A stretch of 64,000 nt of DNA from Anthopleura xanthogrammica (Eukaryota; Cnidaria; Anthozoa; Actiniaria; Actiniidae): contig OZ025209.1 of assembly GCA_964019055.1 (NCBI GenBank), forward strand, positions 9,301,741 through 9,365,740. Direction: 5' to 3'. This document shows positions 56,501 to 64,000 of the stretch, one piece after another. The notes beneath the pieces are model-generated. The model was given only the letters and a program-made list of their open reading frames with translations. It searched no databases and was not told the DNA's origin. Made by a program: the position numbers and the translations under genes. Position 1 is the first letter of the stretch. Every line of letters starts with the position of its first letter.

Positions 56501-58689
56501 TTATTTCAGATCGGCTGGTTGGACCCCACCTTTCAAAACATTCCTGGATCCGCTCTGGTCTATCCATCTTTTCATTCATTCATTCATTCCATTCGTTCAA
56601 TTCTTTGTCTGTTTTATGTTGTTCTGTTAGGAGATGAATAAACTGGAGGCGCAGAAAGAACAGTCCCACAAGATGTTAATCCGCCATCACGAAAGTACCC
56701 AGGATCTGGAATTCAGGCATCTCTTTGCCCTCCATAAACTACGACGAGAACAACAACAATATCAACACTCTACTGAATGGAACAACCAAATGGAATACAA
56801 CAAACAAGCCGAGTTAGAATTAAGAAAGAAACATTTATTTGAACTAAAACAACAGCCCAAGACGCTCAAGGTACTTAACCGTAACAATAGTACTTACATA
56901 TACCCTGAGGATTAGGCCACGGTCCGAGATTAAAATCTTAGCACTATACCAGGCTCTCCGGAATAAAATGTTCAAAATTGCAGGATCACTAGATATAGTG
57001 CTGTAATTATTGAGTAGTGAACTCACTAGCGTTTCTACCAAAATTTTCTTATTGCCGAAAGGTAGGAACGTCGGATATGGTATGTTCTTTTGTTCCAACC
57101 GTTAAAAGTACTTGGTTATCCACGTGTTTGTACCATACATGAAGTAACATATGACTATTAAGCCTCGCAATCAAGTTTGAATTTTAAGATAATGAACGTG
57201 GCTTATTGCACACCATTTTGAAAGAGCTAGATAACCAAGATATGAGACGCACCTGGAGGGAGTGTCTCCCTTAAATTTGGGAGTTCTCAAAGGTCTGCCC
57301 ACGTCCAGCAGACATTGGAATGTAATAATCTTGCACGCAGTTGAGGCATAACCCTAACGTTAATTTTTTTTGCAGATATACGAAATCTGCTCTTTCGATG
57401 TGTATGTGTAGTGAATGCCAGTATTTTTAATAATATTTAACTAATATTGTTTACAGCAAAAAGAAAACGAAATCAAGAAGCAATATCGTGATGCCATCCG
57501 AACCCAAACGTCCCAATACAAATTTCTACAAAAACAAACCCTCGAGAAAGCACCACGTGACCAGCACAAGGATATTATCAAACAGTACCGTGAAGATCGA
57601 ATGAGAAAAATGGCCGACTTGGCTGTTCAATACGATCAGAGTATCGCAGAGATGCTGCAAAGACAAACGGTAAGATTCCAGTTCCTAATATAGACGCCTG
57701 GTGGTGGTGGGGTACGAGAGAAGCCTTCTTGAGTGACAGATTTCGGACTCATTAGAATCCCAGCCCAAACTTGAAAGAGTACTGGCTGTGTGTAGTGTTA
57801 CAGTGCGAATCTAAAAACCGTGGGCACCTAGAAATATTTCAAGAATGTTTCTTAACCAATCAGAAACGTTATTCTTATCTTTCCATCATCTTGTGGTTAG
57901 AGAGTCATTTCTGATTGGCCAAAGAACGATAGAACATTCCTGGAATATTTCTAGGTGCCCACGGTTTTTCGAATCGCACTGTATAAGCTACTGCTTGTCA
58001 CTGTGGTTGTGGGTTCGATACTCGAGCCGGTCAGTTGAATTGTTAAATTTCCAGTAGCTCAAGTGTTCCCTTTTTTTTTTGACAGCTAAAACTGGACGAG
58101 GTACAACTTAGTGAACAAGAGACTTTGAGGCAGAAACTCCAAAGTGAACAGGAATTGCTTAGTGCCTATCAAAGTAAACAAAGCAGCCAATTAAAGACAC
58201 AACATGAAAAAGAGGAAAAAGAACTTCAGGATAAAGTGTCAGTACGACGAGCACTTCTCGAACAAAAGGTGCAAAGAATATTTCGTGTTGATGTTTACGG
58301 TCTTTTAGGTCTGCGCAAGTGAAAATTGGCTAATACCGCTGACAAAATGCGAAATCGTATTTGAAATTGCTAATCTTTTTTTCATTGAATTTTTCTAGAT
58401 GTTCCAAGAAACAGAGAAACTACAGGAACTAAGACAAAACAAGACTTTTCAACTGGAAGAAAGACACACTCGTGAACTAGAAGACTTCGATAACGACACC
58501 GACCCGGATAACTACTCGACGGCGTCATGGAAACTCCGTAGCATTAGCAGTGTAAGCAGTCTAAGTAATCTCAGTTCATCCAGTTCGATTAGCACGTCCA
58601 GTGCTCAGGGCACCAATGAGAATAACGGTGCTCTGCGAGCGCGACCAGCTACAAACGACAGGCTAACAGTCAGTTCCGTTCGAGTCTAA
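44572..58689 (+). CDS. TAOK: TAO-type Ste20 protein kinase, complete, 20 coding exons
   Basis: Exons 44572-44700, 46016-46087, 46443-46544, 47536-47581, 47674-47732, 48447-48495, 48980-49021, 49147-49207, 49377-49428, 49622-49661, 51273-51448, 51937-52146, 53684-53809, 54904-55284, 55607-55804, 56157-56333, 56631-56870, 57457-57669, 58086-58268 and 58399-58689 join in frame to about 948 aa. Kinase domain at about 27-280: GHGSFGAV loop, Lys56 in VVAIKRM, HRDVKAGN (Asp150), DFGSAS (Asp168), GTPYWMAPE. A Ser-rich linker follows, then [18 protein letters not shown] and a long coiled coil ([23 protein letters not shown]), as in TAOK1-3. The start MPSVK matches the family N-terminus; the exon opens at 44518. 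TAO kinases activate MAP2K/p38 and the Hippo kinase. Exon 13 has a weak donor (GTTTCT) and may be optional. AATAAA at 58949. Confidence 0.95.
45716..45899. repeat. Interspersed repeat (CTTGAAATAAC family), copy 1
   Basis: Runs from GCTTGAAGTAATGGCCGG to TTATTTCAAGC, with CAAAATGACCGGCAAGGC inside. It matches 51484-51667 in inverted orientation. Ends are short inverted repeats built on CTTGAAA. In TAOK intron 1 (after the first coding exon). Confidence 0.7.
46561..47000. mobile_element. MULE-like MITE with 10-bp target duplication
   Basis: TTGGTATAAA at 46561-46570 and 46991-47000 flanks a 420 bp element. Its ends are long inverted repeats: AGAGCATAAATAAGAGAG and CTTCTTAATACC on the left against GGTATTAAGAAG and CTCTTATTTATGCTCT on the right. 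A 9-11 bp duplication and long ends fit Mutator-like elements. In TAOK intron 3. A partial relative is at 20912. Confidence 0.85.
47053..47219. mobile_element. Palindromic MITE, copy 2 (TAOK intron 3)
   Basis: Near-identical to 30390-30556: TGCCCCTTTCCGTAGTC and CACAATCCCTTATGATCC are inverted at the right end with the same TTTTTTATACATTTT loop. TA precedes the left end; the right end is followed by TTA. High similarity between copies suggests recent activity. Confidence 0.88.
48040..48254. repeat. Interspersed repeat ending in GAGCGAGTGAGT, copy 1
   Basis: AGTGCTAGATATCATCCCAC at the start and AAATATCAATCTGCTAACGC, CTATAGTGAGC and a short GAGCAAGCGAGTGAGTG tail at the end match 62100-62314. 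One-sided microsatellite tails are typical of LINE/SINE-type 3' ends, but no polymerase III boxes or ORF were identified. Confidence 0.6.
49722..50882. repeat. 1.16-kb (ACTACCACT)n / (ACCACT)n satellite in TAOK intron 10
   Basis: The left half (to about 50320) has mostly 9-bp ACTACCACT units with ATT, GCC and AAC variants. The right half is about 560 bp of perfect 6-bp ACCACT units. The plus strand is nearly devoid of G. The Thr, Val, Gly-Ser and Pro-Leu homopolymer frames on both strands are artefacts of this array. It lies between the coding exon ending at 49661 and that starting at 51273, and therefore must be spliced out within the kinase domain coding sequence. Confidence 0.97.
51484..51667. 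repeat. Interspersed repeat (CTTGAAATAAC family), copy 2
   Basis: Starts GCTTGAAATAACAGCTGG and ends GCCATTGTTTCAAGCC; inverted relative to the copy at 45716. It begins 36 bp after a TAOK exon end (51448). Confidence 0.7.
52340..52700. repeat. Probable interspersed repeat (GGGACCTTAAG family)
   Basis: GGGACCTTAAGCACCA and AGAGACCTTAAGATCCACA head two adjoining, related segments containing GATGAGGACGGCAACATCA-type sequence. Looks like two tandem or nested fragments of one repeat. Boundaries uncertain. Confidence 0.4.
54637..54826. repeat. 19-bp minisatellite, about 10 copies
   Basis: CATTGCCCCACATGTCCAT repeated with few substitutions, ending 77 bp before the TAOK exon at 54904. The frames reading Pro-His-Met-Ser-Ile-Ile-Ala repeats come from it and are not coding. 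Confidence 0.95.
57801..57981. mobile_element. Tc1/mariner-like MITE (181 bp) in TAOK intron
   Basis: TA-flanked, with ends CAGTGCGAATC and AAAACCGTGGGCACCTAG on the left and the complement on the right (GATTCG core slightly altered). Inner ACCAATCAGAAA and TTTCTGATTGG also pair. CAGT ends and the TA duplication fit Tc1/mariner MITEs. Confidence 0.88.
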
Positions 58690-61130
58690 TAATACTGTTC
58701 AAGGTCCATAAAAATACCACATCTAAAAGATAAACTGCGAGCAAATAGTCCCAAATTCGAGTATGGGCTCTGGACAGTCTTGAGAGCACGACCTTCTAGT
58801 TTCTTAGCATCAAGGCCTTTTATATTCAGATGTGGTATAATTATCTTGAGAAAGGTGTTTCTTATTTTTACTCGGACAAATAAGGAATTCTCATAGTATC
58901 AAACAAATGATTCGTTGTAAAAAAAAAAAAGTACTGAATTAACGAGAAAATAAAACAACGCAAAGCCCTCGTGATTTTTTTTAGAAAAGGTCAGTTCTCT
59001 GGACAATAGCATTTCCTCTGTAAGTTATTTCAAATTCGTAGGAAGTGTTGCGATTGGTCAATCAATGGTCCAATCAAATAATGAGAAGAAGTTTTTGGTT
59101 AAGATACACTGTCTGGTAAAAATGCAACCAAGTGTTTGAGTTATTTGACAATTTTAAACTAAGCGACATCCGGGTATCCAAATTTCGAATAAGAGAGAAA
59201 TTTCTAGTCATTTGATGCTTTTCGTTCATATTTCTTGACCAAAAAAGGAAGGGGGAGGGGTAGTAACCAGGTAGTTCTGCGATTCGTTAGATTGAGTCAC
59301 AAGTTGGAAATTTTCAGACTCCTAAAAATAAAGCAATCTGGGGTTGCTCGCAATCGAAAAAATTAGGATTTTTCCTTTCCAGAGTATAAAAGAATATTAG
59401 GAACGGATTTAGCCCGCGTTGAAAACAGGCCTCAACCACCAAAGTTCAGTCAAATGTGAAGCGCATTCGTTCCCAGTCTTTCTTTGCAACTATGGAAAGG
59501 GAAATCCGTTGTGATGATAATAATACTTAGTAAAAAAATATTAGTTTGATAAATGTGTTATTACAATTAATTATTGTCTATAGTAGTGATATAATTCCCC
59601 AGATCCACTCCTATGGAATGGGTTGGGATTCTAAATGTTATGCCCTATTTTTATAAATACGATCAATGTTATTGGTTTTCAAGAAGAGGCAAAGGGAGAC
59701 CAAGAATTTTTTTATTGGGTCTCGCTATCCTGGCGTGTGAATGATTCAGTAAAATTGATGCCTTATATTTGTTTCACCTCAACTGATAAGATTATTATTA
59801 TTATTATTATATTAATTGATGCAGTTTTCCAATAGAAATGGTTTGGATTCAAAACGTTTCTTGACATTTTTATCAGATGGTGCAATCTGTGTATAGCTTC
59901 TGTTAATTTGCGATGTTAAGTACAATCCAAAGCACTTGTATATTTTGTTGTGAAATCAACAGCTTCGTAAAACCACAAATGAAAAGAAGAGCGTTAGCAC
60001 TAGCAGGTCAAGTGGTAATTATCCGCCATGTTGGTTAGTGGGCATCGAAAGTAAACAAACTATTTAAATTACGGCAAAAGATTTGCTGGAGGAATTGTTC
60101 TGGGTCATTGTAGTTATGGACTTCTTTCAAAGTTAGTTTAAGTTATGTCTTTTTCTTATCATAAAAGAAATATCTCGCACTCCGCCAGCTTGAAAAGGAG
60201 TTTGAGTTTTTTCCTTCCTTGAACAGTCCTCATGTTTTTGAAATGTGGAGTATTCTATGTTTATAGTTTTCTACATGGCGGAGAATGATCGCTTGACCCG
60301 CTAGTGAAAGTCACTCATTATATTCCTATTCTGTTGAGCAAAATCTCTTGTAAAAGTACTTCAACTTGCCTTCTAGGGTATTTTGATCGTCCAAAAATTC
60401 AGATTGTAAAAAGGAAGTAGAATTTTTGATGTTTATTGAAAATTAAACTTTACATTACTGTACTTGAGCTAGTCAAGACTCTTTCTTTGTAACATTTTAT
60501 TGTTAGTATGGTAACACTACACAACACTACCCCTATAAATAGGTATAAAGTTAATGAAGAGCACCATTTTTATCCTTCAAACTGAAATACATTGGTAGAA
60601 TCACTTCAGGGTTATATCTCACCTTATCACGCTGCAAATCTGCACTTTATGACGAATTAGATGTACTGTTGGTAATAGACCCCTAACCTCATGACGTTTC
60701 GTACCTGAACTACCACAATCCTTTTCAAAATCTCTTTTCACATTCAAATGTTAAAACTCCTTTAAGAATACCAAGGCAATAGTGAAAATTAGCACAACAA
60801 ACAATGCTACCGAAAGGGATTCCGGAAGTGTAGGCATAAAACGTCATCATGCTTGAGGCCTATATATGGTAATGTTGGTATAGGCCTTTCTTTACAAGAA
60901 AGTTTTCCTGGTGTAACATTCAAGGGGTATAAGTTTCATGCAACACATCATTATTTCGCTACCAAAAAAATTATCAATAGAAATTCTGGCTTATCTGAAC
61001 AAACACTACCGCAACTCGAGCCTTTACTAAATACTCTGTTCATTTTGCATGCCACGCATAAAAACTTCACATCCTGCAACACTACATATGCCCCGGTATT
61101 GTGCACTAGTAAATTGAAACCCCCACCCCT
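58690..61130. other. TAOK 3'UTR and intergenic
   Basis: AATAAA at 58949-58954 is a plausible TAOK poly(A) signal. The rest is AT-rich without recognised genes. Confidence 0.4.
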
Positions 61131-61245
61131 CGATCCCCGGGACAGGGCGTTGAAGCATGCGCGTTAAATCCCCGGTCTTTACTGAGCTGTCGAGTTAACT
61201 CCCTGCCCTGTCTCGGTGGGAGGAGGGGGGGGGGGGGGGGGGAGG
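61130..61245. repeat. Imperfect foldback with 18-G tract
   Basis: CCCCTCGATCCCCGGGACAG near 61133 is partly complementary to CCCTGTCTCGGTGGG near 61205, which runs into 18 G at 61225-61242. It resembles the other poly-G-armed elements but no duplication was found. Confidence 0.4.
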
Positions 61246-61697
61246 GATGTTGCAGGCAATCGATGTTGACGCATTTCGTTGCCCGCAATATTGCTGAAGC
61301 AGAACAGCCATTCAATGGAGAACTCGTGGATATTAAAGTGTATTTATTTTGAGATATAACTATTATGTAGAAATTAGCATACGAGTATATTTCCGATTAA
61401 GTGATTGGTTTTAGACTTAATACTTTTTTACCCTATTGTTCATCTCTCTTGAAAATAAATCGATGCGGATTCTTATAAATCATTTCCAGTCAATGATGTG
61501 TATATGTGCATAGGTGTTGAAATTAAAACCGCTTGTTTACCTAACAGCGTTGCGTTACGCGTATTACGTTACTCCTGACCTTATGCGGATGCGGCCTGGA
61601 TGTGACTTGTGTTTCTACAAACAGGAATCTTTTGAATTACGAGTCTTCAATTTTAGGTGAATAAGAACCAGCAAGAATCAATCGATGTTTGTAACTA

Positions 61698-61904
61698 GAG
61701 CGGTTTTCGTATGAGTGGGAAACGGTACGGCAGATTCGTAGCCGTACTATAGCCGCACCGTATCTTACCGTAGCCGTAACCACGCGTTGTGATTGGATGA
61801 ATTACTGAAAGACAATAGAAAGCCATTTCAATGTTACGGTATGTCGTACCGTGTACGTAGTGTAAGTCAGTACCGTGTGTTTCCCACTCATACGAAAACA
61901 GCTC
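61698..61904. mobile_element. TA-flanked MITE family with GTATGAGTGGGAAAC ends, copy 2
   Basis: TA-GAGCGGTTTTCGTATG to CATACGAAAACAGCTC-TA, 207 bp; same internal order as 40474-40675. The ends are better conserved here than in copy 1. Confidence 0.85.
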
Positions 61905-62099
61905 TATTCAGTAAAGGAAAGGAAGTTGAACCTGTTTACGATTTCGGCTCGCTTATAATTACTTCAAATGAAGATTCATTGAAAGTGTAGTTTAGACCGA
62001 CGTTTATATTGTTACCGTATTTTACTTCAACCTGCATCTTTCCTTGATTCTTCTGATGTAAGTTAAGCTATGTCCGTCTCTGCGCATGCTCAGCCGACT

Positions 62100-62314
62100 C
62101 AGTGCTAGATATTATCCCACATCAAAGTTTAGCTATTCGTTTTCCTTGTATAAATAACCGGGAGGTCTTGAACACCAAAGGTTCTAGGAGACTTGGAAAG
62201 ATAATATTTCCTTCGTGTACGGTTCGTAAGCAGATGACGTACGACGATGGATTAACGTTTAAATATCAATCTGCTAACGCTATAGTGAGCGAGTGAGCGA
62301 GTGAGCGAGTGAGT
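62100..62314. repeat. Interspersed repeat ending in GAGCGAGTGAGT, copy 2
   Basis: AGTGCTAGATATTATCCCAC through AAATATCAATCTGCTAACGC and CTATAGTGAGC into (GAGCGAGT)n. Counterpart of 48040-48254 on the same strand; the shared tail supports a common 3' end. Confidence 0.6.
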
Positions 62315-62636
62315 CACACATTTGCATATTCAGTCTCCTCACAATAACTCGGGTCTACGCTTCGCGTATCCACGAGTTAAAAATAGCAATAGTGGATCCA
62401 GGAATTTATTGAGGTAGGGGAGTCCAACTTTGAGAGGGGGGTCCCATAATACAAAATTAACTTCAAACCTGTGGCAAACCAAAATTTTAGGATAAAACAA
62501 ACAATGGAACCTTAGGTATCCTCCTCCTGGAGTGGACCCTTGTAGAAGAAAATGGATAGAAATAAAAGTGCATGTGCATGTGTATATTCAGAAAACATTG
62601 ATATCGTAAGCAGTGGTTGCACCAGTTTCCACTGCA

Positions 62637-64000
62637 CTAGTAAACAAGGGGAGACAGTTTAAGCAAATGACTCACACATTTGTTAATATGTTGAAATCGT
62701 GTGGATCCCAATAAGATATCACCATGCCAACGGGTTACTACGGCAACCCTGTTTTTGGCCCCAGCTTGTTGAAGTAGGTGTAACAGCCTCTCTCCTGCAC
62801 CAGTTTCGCCATCATCATCGAAATCTTCCATGTAGGAGTCAGATTCTTCATCAAAAATCCTGTAGGCCAGTATGTTGTAGGTTGCCTTGGCAACAAACCG
62901 GATCTTCTTCACCTCGGCTAACACTTGGTCTACTTGGTCTCGAGATGTGACAACGGCAAGATGGGCTTGGAATGCGCTCTTGCGATCTTCAAGGCAAGCT
63001 CCGTGGATGATCTTAGGACAACTTGATTTTGGAATCTCTGTATAATAATCGACTGCATTCCTTTTCACGAAGTCAAAATACTTATCCAGTCTGGCAAGTA
63101 TTTCCTGTTCTTGATCAGGCATCAAGGTTTTCACAAGACCTTCTGACTGAAGTAATTTCAAAGCGCTTCGATGAAAATGCTTAAACCTGTCACGCCCTAA
63201 TGGAATTCCCCCATGCCAGCGAGACACTGTGACCATCACATTCTGAACACCAAGGACTTCTAGCAAATGCTGAAGACTTGCTCCTGCGAGGTACTCACCA
63301 TCATCGTCACAATCTTGAACCATAGAACGTCTATTTTCGTCGTATATTCTGTACGCTTGGATGTTGTAAGTTGCGTTCGCGATGTCTTGATCTTTCTTGA
63401 GTTCTTTGGAAACTTGATCAACTTGTTCCCTCGATGAAACGACAGCAAGATGGGCTTGGAATGAGCTCTTGTGGTCCTGAACTTTTTCCCCGTGCATGAT
63501 CTTGATCTTAGCTTGTAGGGTTGTGTGAGGACGGGGTATTCCATGCTGTTTCGAATGCTCCAAAAATTCTTCTTCTTTCTTCAATAGCTTCTGTACATCA
63601 GTTGATGTTAACTTCACAAGATCAGCTTCCTGGAGCAATTCCAAAGCAAGTTGGTTGATGTGCTTGAAACGTGTACTTCCCAGTGCGATTCGGCTATGCC
63701 ATCGTGTGACAATGACGATTACATCCTTAGCATCAGTTGTCTGCAGCATGTGCAAGAGGCTTTCACCTGCGAAATTTTCACCATCATCATCAAAATCTTC
63801 AATGCAAGATTTCTCTTCAAAAATCCTATATGCGTAAGCGTTATATGTTGCCTTAGCCACTTGACGATCTTTCTTTAGCTCAGCCAATACTTGTTCAACT
63901 TGGTATTGTGTTGTGATCACTGCAAGATGGGCTTGGAACATGCTTTGGTGGTCCTCGATAGTTTTCCCATGGGATATTTCAATCTTAGGAGATTGTGGTT
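62637..64000 (-). CDS. Triple IMPACT/UPF0029-domain protein (partial, 5' end outside window)
   Basis: A single open frame from the window's right edge to a stop at 62637, about 454 codons visible. An internal Met lies at 63941, but the frame continues upstream with a linker (KIEISHGKTIEDHQSMFQAH) equivalent to later ones, so the true start is outside. Three IMPACT domains are arranged in tandem. Each has an HGxxxxDxxSxFQAHLA opening, ATYNxxAYRI, an acidic DDDGE with AG and LLH/QHLL, and RWHxxIxLGxxRFxHI. The first and third domains carry FDDDGE and the second CDDDGE; family members usually have C(D/E)DDGE and RWYGG, so Tyr is replaced by His in all three. Family knowledge: IMPACT/YIH1 bind GCN1 and restrain GCN2. 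No RWD domain is visible here. Confidence 0.9.
   Translation of the reverse strand, partial: PQSPKIEISHGKTIEDHQSMFQAHLAVITTQYQVEQVLAELKKDRQVAKATYNAYAYRIFEEKSCIEDFDDDGENFAGESLLHMLQTTDAKDVIVIVTRWHSRIALGSTRFKHINQLALELLQEADLVKLTSTDVQKLLKKEEEFLEHSKQHGIPRPHTTLQAKIKIMHGEKVQDHKSSFQAHLAVVSSREQVDQVSKELKKDQDIANATYNIQAYRIYDENRRSMVQDCDDDGEYLAGASLQHLLEVLGVQNVMVTVSRWHGGIPLGRDRFKHFHRSALKLLQSEGLVKTLMPDQEQEILARLDKYFDFVKRNAVDYYTEIPKSSCPKIIHGACLEDRKSAFQAHLAVVTSRDQVDQVLAEVKKIRFVAKATYNILAYRIFDEESDSYMEDFDDDGETGAGERLLHLLQQAGAKNRVAVVTRWHGDILLGSTRFQHINKCVSHLLKLSPLVY

Overview
This is a eukaryotic, metazoan window. Protein-coding genes are split by many introns with GT/AG borders, intergenic DNA is AT-rich and packed with short inverted-repeat elements and microsatellites, and there is a set of related intronless class A GPCR genes. 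That combination fits a cnidarian, most likely an anthozoan (coral or sea anemone). The assignment is inferred from gene content and style, not from a species marker.

Layout. 1-2542 (minus): the 5' four exons of a HIT/GalT-like protein that runs off the left edge. 2543-6584: intergenic, with an ATCGAT-rich block, an ATT microsatellite and a dispersed repeat carrying an (ATAC)n tract. 6585-7625, 15927-17015 and 25300-26403 (all plus): three paralogous single-exon rhodopsin-like GPCRs, 8-9 kb apart. Between the first and second lies a second, inverted copy of the dispersed repeat, split by a nested TTAA-flanked transposon and carrying a palindromic TA-flanked MITE. 28933-29241: a poly-G-ended foldback element with an 8 bp target duplication. 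30663-38956 (plus): SRR1-domain protein SRRD in six exons, with transposons in intron 1, a TTAA element in intron 2 and a 1.2 kb 16-bp minisatellite in intron 5. 44572-58689 (plus): a complete TAO-type Ste20 kinase (TAOK) in 20 coding exons, about 948 aa, whose introns carry a 1.16 kb (ACTACC)-type satellite, a 19-bp minisatellite and several MITEs. 62637-64000 (minus): a protein built of at least three IMPACT/UPF0029 domains that continues past the right edge.

How it fits together. The genes do not form an obvious pathway. The GPCRs would act at the plasma membrane as receptors, probably for peptides. TAOK is a MAP3K/Hippo-pathway kinase, SRRD belongs to a family linked to clocks and heme metabolism, and IMPACT-domain proteins are linked to GCN1/GCN2 translational control. 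The most distinctive content is the non-autonomous DNA-transposon population: TTAA, TA, TAA, 8 bp and 10 bp duplications can be read directly, with two or more copies of several families in one window. I see no clearly new biochemical system. The triplicated IMPACT protein, the intronless GPCR cluster and the MITE collection are the most worthwhile leads.
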